Under the pieces are notes generated by a model. That model saw only the letters and a program-made list of their open reading frames with translations, had not been told where the DNA came from and did no database searches. The position numbers were made by a program, and so were the translations under genes. Below, in pieces: positions 23,023 through 30,450 of a DNA stretch of 34,448 nt. Numbering within the stretch: the stretch's first letter is position 1; every line of letters starts with the position of its first letter. This DNA comes from Oscillospiraceae bacterium (GTDB taxonomy: Bacteria; Bacillota; Clostridia; Oscillospirales; Ruminococcaceae), in contig JAAWRH010000038.1 of NCBI GenBank assembly GCA_022800935.1, positions 1 through 34,448 of the forward strand. Direction: 5' to 3'.

Positions 23023-23931
23023 CTACACCTTTAGGTACTTGCCCACAAACACCATACTGCCAAAGGAACCAATTCCCACACCGATGGCGCAGAAGCTGGC
23101 CAAAAGCACCTTGTACACCTGCTCAAAGGGGACAAAATACCGGTAAAGCTCCTGGAGCCAGGCGGATTCTACCGTACCAGCCCACTCCATCACGTAGACA
23201 TAGCCGCCCCACACAATCATATACGCCAGCAGGGCGGAGATAAGCCCCAGCAGAAGCCCCTCCACCACAAAGGGCAGTTTAATGAAGGAGTCGGTGGCAC
23301 CCACATATTTCATGATGCTGATCTCCTTGCGGCGGTTAAAAACGGTAATCTTGATGGTATTGGCGATAATCAGCAGGGACACCACCAGCAGGATCGCCAC
23401 AATGGCGGTGCCGCACCAGGTGACAACGCTGCGGATACCCAGAAGGGTGTGGGCCACCTCGGTGGGCACCCGCACCTCCTGCACCTCTTCCATGTCCAAC
23501 AGGTCCTGGGCGGTCTGCTCCAGCTTTTCCAGTTCCTTGACCTTGACCCGGAAGGCATGGGGCAGCATATTCTCCTCCCCCTGGTACTCCTCCAGCAACC
23601 AGGCATATTCACCATATTTTTCCATCTGTTCCTGGAGAGCCTCCTCGTTGGAGACAAAGTTGGCCTCCGAAACATTGGACATCATGCGGATTTTCAGGTT
23701 GGCGTCATCCACGCCCTTCTGGTCGATTCCATCCTGCAAAAAGACGACAATCTCATTCTCGTCCTCAAAATAACTGACGATGTTGCTCACATTGGCCGCA
23801 AACAATCCCGCCGCCCCCACTAGAATCATACAGGCGGCCAGCACGCCGATAGCGGCCGTGGACATCAGCCGGTTGACCCAGAGGCTTCGGGTGCCCTCCT
23901 TTACCAGATAGCCAAAGCTGCTTGTCTTCAT
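23023..23931 (-). CDS. ftsX: Cell-division ABC transporter permease FtsX
   Basis: A 302-residue FtsX with four membrane helices, near residues 21-46, 172-196, 224-250 and 275-298. The extracellular loop of about 120 residues between the first two helices would contact the hydrolase, and the conserved NRRKEISIMKYVGAT segment links to the ATPase. With FtsE it does not transport but transmits ATP hydrolysis to peptidoglycan hydrolases at the septum or side wall. Its start codon overlaps the ftsE stop (ATGA), so the two are translated together. Confidence 0.95.
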   Translation of the reverse strand: MKTSSFGYLVKEGTRSLWVNRLMSTAAIGVLAACMILVGAAGLFAANVSNIVSYFEDENEIVVFLQDGIDQKGVDDANLKIRMMSNVSEANFVSNEEALQEQMEKYGEYAWLLEEYQGEENMLPHAFRVKVKELEKLEQTAQDLLDMEEVQEVRVPTEVAHTLLGIRSVVTWCGTAIVAILLVVSLLIIANTIKITVFNRRKEISIMKYVGATDSFIKLPFVVEGLLLGLISALLAYMIVWGGYVYVMEWAGTVESAWLQELYRYFVPFEQVYKVLLASFCAIGVGIGSFGSMVFVGKYLKV

Positions 23932-24620
23932 AGATAACCCCCCGATTCCTCCTGGTACTCCGGCGCGTCCGAAACCACTGTGCCGTTCTCGATGGTGATG
24001 ACACGGTGGTTAAAATGGGATACCAGCTCATGCTCGTGTGTCACCATGACGATGGTGGTCCCCATCTTGTTGATCTCATGGAGCAGCTCCACAATTTCAA
24101 ATGACAGCTCCGGGTCGATGTTTCCGGTGGGCTCGTCGGCAATGATAAGGTCCGGATTGTTCACCAGGGCGCGGGCCAGGGCCACCCTCTGCTGCTCGCC
24201 GCCGGAGAGCTTGTCCGGCACAATCCGCGCTTTGGAGGCAAGGCCCACCAGCCCCAGGACATAGGGCACCCTGCGGCGGATGTCCCTGGAGGAGACGTTG
24301 GTCACCCGCAGGGCAAAGGCCACATTGTCATAGGCTGTCATATAGGGAATCAGGCGGAAATCCTGGAACACCACACCCAGGGTGCGGCGGAACTTGGGTA
24401 TCTGCCTGCGCTTTATCTTGTTGAGGTTAAACCCGTTGACATGGATGATACCGGAGGTGGGCTTCTCCTCCCGGAGCATCAGCTTGATGAGGGTGCTCTT
24501 GCCCGCGCCGGAGGAGCCGACGATGAAGACGAACTCCCCCCGGTCTATATTCAGGCTGACGTTTTCCAGCGCCTTGGTACCATTCTCATATCGTTTGCTT
24601 ACATTACTAAACTCTATCAC
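23928..24620 (-). CDS. ftsE: Cell-division ABC transporter ATP-binding protein FtsE
   Basis: A 230-residue ABC ATPase. Walker A is GSSGAGKST near 36-44, the Q-loop VFQDFRLIP, the signature LSGGEQQR near 141, Walker B LIIADEPTGN near 162-171 and the switch His in VTHEHEL. FRLIPYMTAYDNVAFALRV is typical of FtsE rather than other ABC ATPases. The start codon is GTG, with GAGGCGG upstream. It follows the PucR-type regulator by 37 bases, across a small GC-rich hairpin. Confidence 0.95.
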   Translation of the reverse strand: MIEFSNVSKRYENGTKALENVSLNIDRGEFVFIVGSSGAGKSTLIKLMLREEKPTSGIIHVNGFNLNKIKRRQIPKFRRTLGVVFQDFRLIPYMTAYDNVAFALRVTNVSSRDIRRRVPYVLGLVGLASKARIVPDKLSGGEQQRVALARALVNNPDLIIADEPTGNIDPELSFEIVELLHEINKMGTTIVMVTHEHELVSHFNHRVITIENGTVVSDAPEYQEESGGYL

Positions 24621-24640
24621 GTATACACCGCCTCAAGGCA

Positions 24641-24656
24641 GGCCCTCCGAAGGGCC
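24641..24656 (-). other. Small GC hairpin between the regulator gene and ftsE
   Basis: GGCCCT (24641-24646) pairs with AGGGCC (24651-24656) around a four-base loop (UUCG-like on the minus strand), directly after the regulator's stop codon. Few T residues follow, so it would at most weaken read-through into ftsE. Confidence 0.4.
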
Positions 24657-24657
24657 C

Positions 24658-25743
24658 TTAGAATTTCACCGGATTGGCGGTCAGGTATCTCTTGACCATC
24701 AGGGCCACCTTAAAGATGATGGCGTGGTCAAACTCCCGCAGGTCCAGCCCAGTGAGCTTTTTGATTTTTTCCAGACGGTATACCAGGGTGTTGCGGTGGA
24801 CAAACAGCTTGCGGGAGGTTTCCGAAACGTTCAGGTTGTTTTCAAAAAACTTCTGGATGGTAAAGAGCGTCTCATGGTCCAGGCTTTCGATAGAGCCCTT
24901 CTTGAACACTTCCTGCAAAAACATTTCGCACAGGGTTGTGGGCAGCTGATAAATCAGCCGGGCAATTCCCAGGTTGTTGTAGGCGACAATGGATTTCTCG
25001 GTGTCAAAGACCTTGCCAACCTCCAGGGCCACCTGGGCCTCCTTAAAGGAACGGGCCAGGTCCTTTACCCCTACCACAACGGTGCCGATACCCACCACCA
25101 CGCGGGTATAGAACTCGCTGCCCAGGGTGTCCACAATGGAACGGGCCAGCTTTTCCAGATCCTTGGATTCAATTCCGGCCTTGATCTCCTTAACCAGTAC
25201 AATATCGCTTTCGCTGATGCTGAAAATAAAATCCTTCTGTTTATCCGGGAACAGGTTCTGCACCACGTCAAAAGCCGAAATGTCATTGGAAGACACCACC
25301 CGGATCAAAAACACCACCCGGCTGATATCCCCGCTGAAATGCAGCTCCCTGGATTTGATATAAATGTCGCTTGGGAGAATATTGTCCAGGATGACGTTTT
25401 TAATAAAGTTGTTGCGGTCGTACTTTTCGTCGTAATACTGCTTGATGCTGGTGAGCGAAATGGCCAAAACCGCGCAGTACCGTGCGGCCATATCGTCGGT
25501 TCCCTCCACGAACACCGCGTACTCCGGCTTCATCCGTGCGCCGAACGGTTTGTATGTATAACCGTCACGCACAAACGTCTCTCCCCCGTCATTCAGGTCC
25601 AAGGTAAGGTATTCGCTCTTTACGCCGATTCTTGTGAGGTCGCTGCATGAAATAATGGTTGCGGTTTCGTCCACGATTCCGATTACCCGGTCAATAGCGT
25701 CCCGCATCTGGTGAATGACTCCTTGAAACAGCCTGTTCGACAT
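24658..25743 (-). CDS. PucR/CdaR-type helix-turn-helix regulator
   Basis: A 361-residue protein with a C-terminal PucR-type helix-turn-helix. NLNVSETSRKLFVHRNTLVYRLEKIKKLTGLD near residues 305-337 is the hallmark recognition region, and a central GGDEF-like CdaR segment precedes it (about 165-270). The N-terminal 120 residues (MSNRLFQGVIHQMRDAIDRVIGIVDE onward) may sense a ligand. ATG 25743 is used; AGAGGGG lies nine bases before it, and the longer reading to 25905 runs into the structured leader. It directly precedes ftsE and could be part of that operon. The effector and targets are unknown. The transcript carries a long, heavily structured leader. Confidence 0.85.
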   Translation of the reverse strand: MSNRLFQGVIHQMRDAIDRVIGIVDETATIISCSDLTRIGVKSEYLTLDLNDGGETFVRDGYTYKPFGARMKPEYAVFVEGTDDMAARYCAVLAISLTSIKQYYDEKYDRNNFIKNVILDNILPSDIYIKSRELHFSGDISRVVFLIRVVSSNDISAFDVVQNLFPDKQKDFIFSISESDIVLVKEIKAGIESKDLEKLARSIVDTLGSEFYTRVVVGIGTVVVGVKDLARSFKEAQVALEVGKVFDTEKSIVAYNNLGIARLIYQLPTTLCEMFLQEVFKKGSIESLDHETLFTIQKFFENNLNVSETSRKLFVHRNTLVYRLEKIKKLTGLDLREFDHAIIFKVALMVKRYLTANPVKF

Positions 25744-25770
25744 GACTTTATCCCCTCTGCTTCCTTTATT

Positions 25771-26010
25771 TGGTTTACCGTCTGCCGGCAGTCCCGCACT
25801 CCGGAGGCAATCCGCCCCTGAGGGCAGTTTTTTCCCTCCCGGAAAGGGAGACCGTCCGTATGGTTTTTTTCCGCTGGGACAAATTGATTGCGTCCCATGC
25901 ACCAAGGGTGCAGACCGGTTGCAACGGCTTTGGAGAAGTACGCCTTCCCTCCGGAGGGCCTCTGCCCCCTGCTTCCCGTCCTCCCTTGTGCTCTGACCAC
26001 GGCTAAACCA
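25771..26010 (-). ncRNA. Structured RNA or leader closed by an 11-bp stem, upstream of the PucR-type gene
   Basis: The 240 bases before the regulator can fold into a closed multi-branched structure on the minus strand. The outer stem joins UGGUUUA and CCGU (26004-26010, 25999-26002, one bulged base) with ACGGUAAACCA (25771-25781). Nested inside in proper order are GGUC/GACU (one G-U), GCAC/GUGC (25988-25991 with 25796-25799), GGAGG/CCUCC (25980-25984 with 25803-25807) and GGGGGCAG/CUGCCCUC (25962-25969 with 25820-25827). At the centre are hairpins UGCACC/GGUGCA (25898-25912), UGGGAC/GUCCCA (25875-25897) and CUCCC/GGGAG (25836-25850), joined by A-rich linkers. It ends 27 bases before the start codon. 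No terminator was found inside, so a leader or riboswitch-like element is as likely as a separate RNA. No known class was recognised. Confidence 0.6.
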
Positions 26011-26032
26011 TAGACTAATTCCATTCTACATG

Positions 26033-26097
26033 ATATCCGACAAAAAGTTGTGAATTTTTTTTGAACGGAACATGATGGTTAAAAGAATATCCGATAA
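26033..26097. promoter_or_regulatory. Direct repeat ATATCCGAyAA upstream of the structured leader
   Basis: ATATCCGACAA (26033-26043) and ATATCCGATAA (26087-26097) are near-identical 11-base repeats in the same direction, 54 bases apart, in an AT-rich stretch where the leader's promoter should lie. A spacing of about five helical turns would place two protein dimers on one face. No clean -35/-10 pair was found between them. Confidence 0.4.
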
Positions 26098-26162
26098 CAA
26101 TTTTTATAAACCTTTACAATATATGGTTTTTATCCAGTTTTACATTAAATAGGCCCATACGG

Positions 26163-26190
26163 AAAAGCCGCCGGGGATTTCCCCGGCGGC
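26163..26190 (-). terminator. Strong terminator of the sugar ABC ATPase gene
   Basis: GCCGCCGGGGA (26167-26177) pairs perfectly with TCCCCGGCGGC (26180-26190), an 11-base-pair GC stem, followed on the minus strand by TTTTCC. It is 26 bases past the stop codon. Confidence 0.88.
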
Positions 26191-26215
26191 TATGAAGTCT
26201 ATGTAAGGGTAGCTC

Positions 26216-27328
26216 TTAGTTGAAGATGATGCTCTCGGTATCCTTATCGAATACGTGAATCTTGGTGACATCAATCGCCATCTTAATGGTATCGCCGACG
26301 CGGGCAGTGGAGCGAGGATCAACGCGGGCGGTCATAGGAGCGCCGGCGCAGGTCAGGTACAGGTAAGTCTCAGCGCCCATCATTTCAGTTACATCGACCT
26401 TGCATTCGATGATACCGGTGGTGGCCGCGGACAGATGCAGCTCGTCGTCGTTCAGGTTTTCGGGACGGACGCCCAGGGTAACGGACTTGCCGTTGTAGTT
26501 CTTAATCTTGGAGGACTGAACCTTGTCTTCCGGAACCTCGATCTCAAACTCACCGAAGTGGATGAGGACCTTTTCGCCCTTCACTTCAACGGTGGCATCG
26601 ATAAAGTTCATTTGAGGAGATCCGATGAATCCGGCAACGAAAATGTTGCAGGGCTTCTCGTACAGGTTTTGAGGAGAGTCAACCTGCTGAATAAAGCCGT
26701 CCTTCATAACCACGATGCGGTCGCCCATGGTCATAGCTTCTACCTGGTCATGGGTAACGTAAATGAAGGTGGTTCCAAGGCGTTTGTGGAGCTTGGACAG
26801 CTCGGTCCTCATCTGAGCACGGAGTTTGGCGTCTAGGTTGGACAGAGGCTCGTCAAGCAGGAATACCTGGGGCTCACGAACGATAGCACGGCCCAGCGCA
26901 ACACGCTGACGCTGACCACCAGACAGAGCCTTGGGCTTACGGTCAAGCAGATGGGTGATGTCGAGGATTCTGGCAGCCTCTTCAACACGCTTTTTGATTT
27001 CTTCCTTGGGGGTCTTCCTCAGCTTCAGGCCAAACGCCATGTTCTCAAAAACGGTCATGTGAGGATACAGAGCGTAGTTTTGGAACACCATGGCGATATC
27101 GCGGTCCTTAGGGGCAACATCATTTACCAGACGGTCGCCGATGTACAGCTCGCCTTCGGAAATCTCTTCCAGGCCGGCGATCATACGCAGCGTGGTAGAT
27201 TTACCGCAGCCGGAAGGACCAACCAGAATGATGAATTCCTTATCCGCGATTTCCAGAGTAAAGTCGGTTACAGCCGTAACTCCGCCGGTATATCTTTTGT
27301 AGATGTTTTTCAGGGAAAGACTTGCCAT
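26216..27328 (-). CDS. Multiple-sugar ABC transporter ATP-binding protein (MsmX/UgpC type)
   Basis: A 370-residue ABC ATPase of the CUT1 carbohydrate class. Walker A is GPSGCGKST near 37-45, signature LSGGQRQR near 135, Walker B VFLLDEPLSNLD near 155, and a C-terminal MalK-like regulatory TOBE/OB region from about 240 (VRPENLNDDELHL). The ATG at 27328 has GGAGGT seven bases before it; a start at 27346 would lie upstream of that site. No permease or binding protein is nearby. Lone MsmX-type ATPases often serve several sugar importers encoded elsewhere, and that is the likely role here. It has its own promoter region and terminator. Confidence 0.93.
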   Translation of the reverse strand: MASLSLKNIYKRYTGGVTAVTDFTLEIADKEFIILVGPSGCGKSTTLRMIAGLEEISEGELYIGDRLVNDVAPKDRDIAMVFQNYALYPHMTVFENMAFGLKLRKTPKEEIKKRVEEAARILDITHLLDRKPKALSGGQRQRVALGRAIVREPQVFLLDEPLSNLDAKLRAQMRTELSKLHKRLGTTFIYVTHDQVEAMTMGDRIVVMKDGFIQQVDSPQNLYEKPCNIFVAGFIGSPQMNFIDATVEVKGEKVLIHFGEFEIEVPEDKVQSSKIKNYNGKSVTLGVRPENLNDDELHLSAATTGIIECKVDVTEMMGAETYLYLTCAGAPMTARVDPRSTARVGDTIKMAIDVTKIHVFDKDTESIIFN

Positions 27329-27346
27329 AAAGTTTACCTCCTGCAT

Positions 27347-27804
27347 TTCGCAGTCTCCGGAATGCAGCCTCCGCTTTGGGGTGTCTCCGGGACTGAGCGT
27401 TTTTCTATAATCTATAATACCAAATTACAACCCACATGGGAAGACTATTTATACCCAAACTTTAAAAAAACTGTTTATGTATTATGACTAATTTTTGTGA
27501 AACTCACGTTTTTTTTACCAAAAAAGCTTACAATCCGCCTCGGAAATTTACGCTATTCTTGCTTTGCCGGTTTTATTATTTTAAAAAAGTCAAGATATAA
27601 ATGTCAATGCACCACAAATACAATTTTAAGCTTGAGATGGACTTAAGGCCTTTCATTACCGTTTTTTTCCTGTAAAAGGAAAAGACAACACTTTGCTTTC
27701 CATTACATTTCGTATTTCTCAACAAAAAACAATTTGACTTTTCTTGCCCCTTTATGCAACAAAGCGCCTGTATTTCCAGGGATGTTCCGGACAGGTGTTC
27801 GCCC
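27347..27804. other. 458-base AT-rich gap between hybrid kinase and sugar ATPase genes
   Basis: No gene is supported here. On the minus strand TATTAT (27414-27419) preceded by TGG looks like an extended -10 for the ATPase gene, giving a leader of about 80 bases; its -35 is poor. CCCACATGGG (27431-27440) beside it is a short palindrome that might be an operator, for example for sugar control. TTTTCC/GGAAAA at about 27665-27683 is a weak hairpin. No clear terminator for the kinase gene was found. Confidence 0.5.
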
Positions 27805-30030
27805 TTAGCGGACTTTCCGGATGGTTTCCAGCAGCTGCTCCACATCCAAGGGCTTTGGCAGATGGGCGTTCATGCCGCTCTCCATAGATTTCCGCACATC
27901 GCTTTCAAAAACATTGGCGGACAGGGCGATAATAGGGACGGGATTATTCAGCTGCCGTATCTCCCTAGCAGCCTGCCAGCCGTCCATCACCGGCATCTGG
28001 ATATCCATCAGTACCAAATCGTACTCTCCTGGGGCGGAACCGGCAATCTTCTCCATAGCCAGCTTTCCGTTGACCGCTGTGTCAACGGAAAAATCCAGCT
28101 CCTTCAATATTTCGGTCTCTATCTCCAGGTTTATCTCGTTGTCCTCCACCAGGAGAATCCGCAGGCCTTTAAAATCATCCTCTGCCGCTCCGGCGGCGTC
28201 CGTTATCTCCTCCGGGGGAGCATCTTTGGGGGAATCCGGAAGCCGGAGCCGCAGGGTGACGGTAAAGGCGCTTCCCCGACCCACCTCGCTGTCTACAGAG
28301 ATGGCACCCCCCATTGCGTCCACAATACTTTTGACGATGGTAAGCCCTAATCCAATGCCGGATATCCCGCTCATGGTGGTATTTCGCTCCCGCGCAAAGG
28401 GCTCAAAGATGTGGTCCAGGAACTCCCGGCTGATGCCGATGCCCGTGTCCTCCACCTTCAGCTGGAAGTCGGAGAACTGGCCAAACTGCCGGACCTCGGC
28501 AACGGTGAGCATGACCTTTCCCCCCGCCTTGGTATAGGCAATAGCGTTGTTGGTCAAATAAAGGACAAGCTGCTTCAGCCGCTCCTGATCGCAGCAGACA
28601 ATGGGGTGAAGCACATCGGAGCAGTCCAGGGTAAACGCGAGGTTTTTATCCACGGTCTGCGGATACAGCCTGTCGAAAATATCCCGGAAAAGCTGACAGA
28701 TATCGCAGGAGGCCTCCGGGCTTCCGGAACGCTCTGACGAATTCCAGCGGGCCAGCTCCAGCACCTGGTTGAGCTGGTCCAGCAGCTGCTGGCTGGAGGC
28801 TTCGATGCGCTCCAGGTAGCCACAGACCTCTTCCGGATTGCCGATGCTCTGCCTGGCCAGGGTAGTAAAGCCAAAGATGGCGTTGAGGGGGGTGCGGATA
28901 TCATGGGACATATTGGAAAGAAAGGTATCCTTGGCGCGGATGGCCTGGTTGGCGTTGACAAGGGCGTCGGCCAACAGATGCTTCTGCTCCATTTCCCTTT
29001 CCAGCTCCTCATCCACCCTGCGGGAGCCTATGACAATCTGGGCGGGACGCCGTCCTTCTCCGCCGCCCACGTTTACCACACGCAGTTGAAGGTACCGCAC
29101 CTCTCCGCCATCTAATACCCGGTAGTTGATATAAAAGGTTTTGTTATCCGCCAGCCTGTCCCGCATATACGCCTGAGAGAGGGTCTTCAGGAACATCTCC
29201 CGGTCCTCCGGGTGGACCCATGCTTCCGCATAGCTGCGCAGAAAGACGGAGAGGCCCTGCGGCTGACTGATCTTATCAAAGAGGGGAAGGCAGCGGCCGC
29301 TCAGCCGGTAGGGAAGGATCTGATCCTCGTTTAGGTCGCTGTAGAAGATAGACTCGTAATTGATGCTCAGTCCCTGGATCACCTCCAGGCGGCGCAGATA
29401 CTCCTGATTGATCAAGGCACGCTCCCGGTCATACTCCTGGATCAGGTCCTGATACCGCTGCTTTTCCTGATTGGATTCGCTGATCAACATCTCCTTTTCC
29501 GCCAGTATGCGGTGATGCTTTTCGGTGGCATCGCCCAGGAACACATAGAAGATATCCCTGCCGTCCCGTCCACGGACGAAATGGCCGTAATCCTCAATCC
29601 ACCGGACCGCACCGTCCCGGCAGATGATGCGGTATTCCACATAATCCAGATCGTACCGGCTGCTGTTGATCTGGTCCCAGATGCTCTTCTCCACCTCCTC
29701 CAGGTCCTCTGGATGGACGATTCCCCGGAAGGTATTGCCGGTATGGGCGCGCAGTTCGGCCATGGTATCGCACCGGAAGATGCGCAACAGGGCGCGGTTG
29801 GCATAGATCAGCTCTTCTCCGCCGCCCGCATGATAAAGCAGAAAGCCGCCAGGCATCTCATCCATAAAGCGGAGCATCCCAAAGGCGGCATAGAATTCCT
29901 GGGGGCCGAGCAGGGGGACGAGTTTTTTTTGAACCTCACTGTCTGTAAGCTGGCACACTTCAAGGCCGTACCGTTGGAGGAGGTTCGTAAGGTGGATAAT
30001 GTTTTCAATCAAATAGTTGTCCTCGTGCAT
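27805..30030 (-). CDS. Cytosolic PAS-containing hybrid sensor histidine kinase
   Basis: A 741-residue hybrid kinase without membrane helices. A PAS domain lies near residues 55-175 (FRGIVHPEDLEEVEKS and YVEYRIICRDGAVRWIEDYG), and a second PAS-like segment near 215-340 (AWVHPEDREMF and YINYRVLDGGEVRYLQLR). The HisKA domain has the phospho-acceptor H376 in SHDIRTPLNA. The ATPase domain has the N-box NNAIAYT, DTGIGI and GIGLGL near 490-560. The C-terminal receiver has acidic EDNE near 628, phospho-acceptor D676 in LMDIQMP and Lys in PKPLD. It must sense an internal signal and either pass phosphate on or act through its own receiver. The chemoreceptor gene stands upstream with a terminator between them. 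Confidence 0.93.
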   Translation of the reverse strand: MHEDNYLIENIIHLTNLLQRYGLEVCQLTDSEVQKKLVPLLGPQEFYAAFGMLRFMDEMPGGFLLYHAGGGEELIYANRALLRIFRCDTMAELRAHTGNTFRGIVHPEDLEEVEKSIWDQINSSRYDLDYVEYRIICRDGAVRWIEDYGHFVRGRDGRDIFYVFLGDATEKHHRILAEKEMLISESNQEKQRYQDLIQEYDRERALINQEYLRRLEVIQGLSINYESIFYSDLNEDQILPYRLSGRCLPLFDKISQPQGLSVFLRSYAEAWVHPEDREMFLKTLSQAYMRDRLADNKTFYINYRVLDGGEVRYLQLRVVNVGGGEGRRPAQIVIGSRRVDEELEREMEQKHLLADALVNANQAIRAKDTFLSNMSHDIRTPLNAIFGFTTLARQSIGNPEEVCGYLERIEASSQQLLDQLNQVLELARWNSSERSGSPEASCDICQLFRDIFDRLYPQTVDKNLAFTLDCSDVLHPIVCCDQERLKQLVLYLTNNAIAYTKAGGKVMLTVAEVRQFGQFSDFQLKVEDTGIGISREFLDHIFEPFARERNTTMSGISGIGLGLTIVKSIVDAMGGAISVDSEVGRGSAFTVTLRLRLPDSPKDAPPEEITDAAGAAEDDFKGLRILLVEDNEINLEIETEILKELDFSVDTAVNGKLAMEKIAGSAPGEYDLVLMDIQMPVMDGWQAAREIRQLNNPVPIIALSANVFESDVRKSMESGMNAHLPKPLDVEQLLETIRKVR

Positions 30031-30080
30031 AGCATATTTCTTCCTTTTTTGTTGGCGGTCGGTATTAACAGGTCAACAAA

Positions 30081-30109
30081 AGTTTATCATAAAATTTGAA
30101 ATTTGTCAT
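30081..30109 (-). promoter_or_regulatory. Promoter of the hybrid kinase gene
   Basis: ATGACA (30104-30109) and TAAACT (30081-30086) are 17 bases apart on the minus strand and lie about 50 bases before the kinase start codon, between the MITE-like element and the gene. Confidence 0.5.
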
Positions 30110-30155
30110 TACATTTTTGCCCGCCGCTTCAAATATTTACAGCGCAAAAGCGTTG

Positions 30156-30294
30156 AGAGCCTATCCCAGAATAAGACGTACCCAGACTGCGCAGACAGAT
30201 TTTTTATCAAACAAGGCAGTTTTCCGCAGGCGGGCTGCCGCCCGGCAAAGAAAATGAACGCAGTTTGGCGGCGGATTATTTTGAGACAGGCTCT
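30156..30294. mobile_element. MITE-like element with 19-bp imperfect terminal inverted repeats
   Basis: The left end AGAGCCTATCCCAGAATAA (30156-30174) is the inverted partner of the right end (30276-30294): 16 of 19 positions match and the three differences are transitions. The element is 139 bases long, has no real gene, and lies cleanly between the chemoreceptor terminator and the kinase promoter. The terminal AGAGCCTrTCyCA pattern resembles ends of IS5/IS1182-like transposons in Clostridia, but I recall this only loosely. A target duplication is not obvious at the flanks. Confidence 0.6.
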
Positions 30295-30301
30295 AAAACA
30301 C

Positions 30302-30327
30302 AAAAAGAACCCCTCCGTCTGGAGGGG
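30302..30327 (-). terminator. Terminator of the chemoreceptor gene
   Basis: CCCCTCC (30310-30316) and GGAGGGG (30321-30327) make a perfect seven-base stem with a four-base loop, followed on the minus strand by TTCTTTTTG. It stands about 125 bases beyond the chemoreceptor stop codon. Confidence 0.8.
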
Positions 30328-30450
30328 CCCTTTTCCCGCGCCCGGATGCCGAGCTGAAAAAGCGGTGGATCAATGTGTAATTTCGGTTAGGGAAAATAAT
30401 CTATGAACTGTGTACGGGCTGTGCGGTAAGCCGCCTAATTCCCGAAGGGA

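Noticed and set aside
25875-25897. GGGACGCAA string resembling a c-di-GMP-I riboswitch core
   Set aside because: Only this short string matches. The other conserved parts of that riboswitch are absent, and the string is part of a simple local hairpin.
25683-26024. 113-codon open reading frame over the PucR leader
   Set aside because: It overlaps the start of the regulator in another frame, lacks a Shine-Dalgarno site and lies over nested stems. It is best seen as a by-product of the structured RNA.
27576-27845. Minus-strand frame in the gap after the hybrid kinase gene
   Set aside because: It overlaps the kinase C-terminus in another frame, has no recognisable motif and no ribosome-binding site.
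30109-30303. 64-codon frame inside the MITE-like element
   Set aside because: It spans the element's ends and has no coding signals; the inverted repeats explain the sequence.
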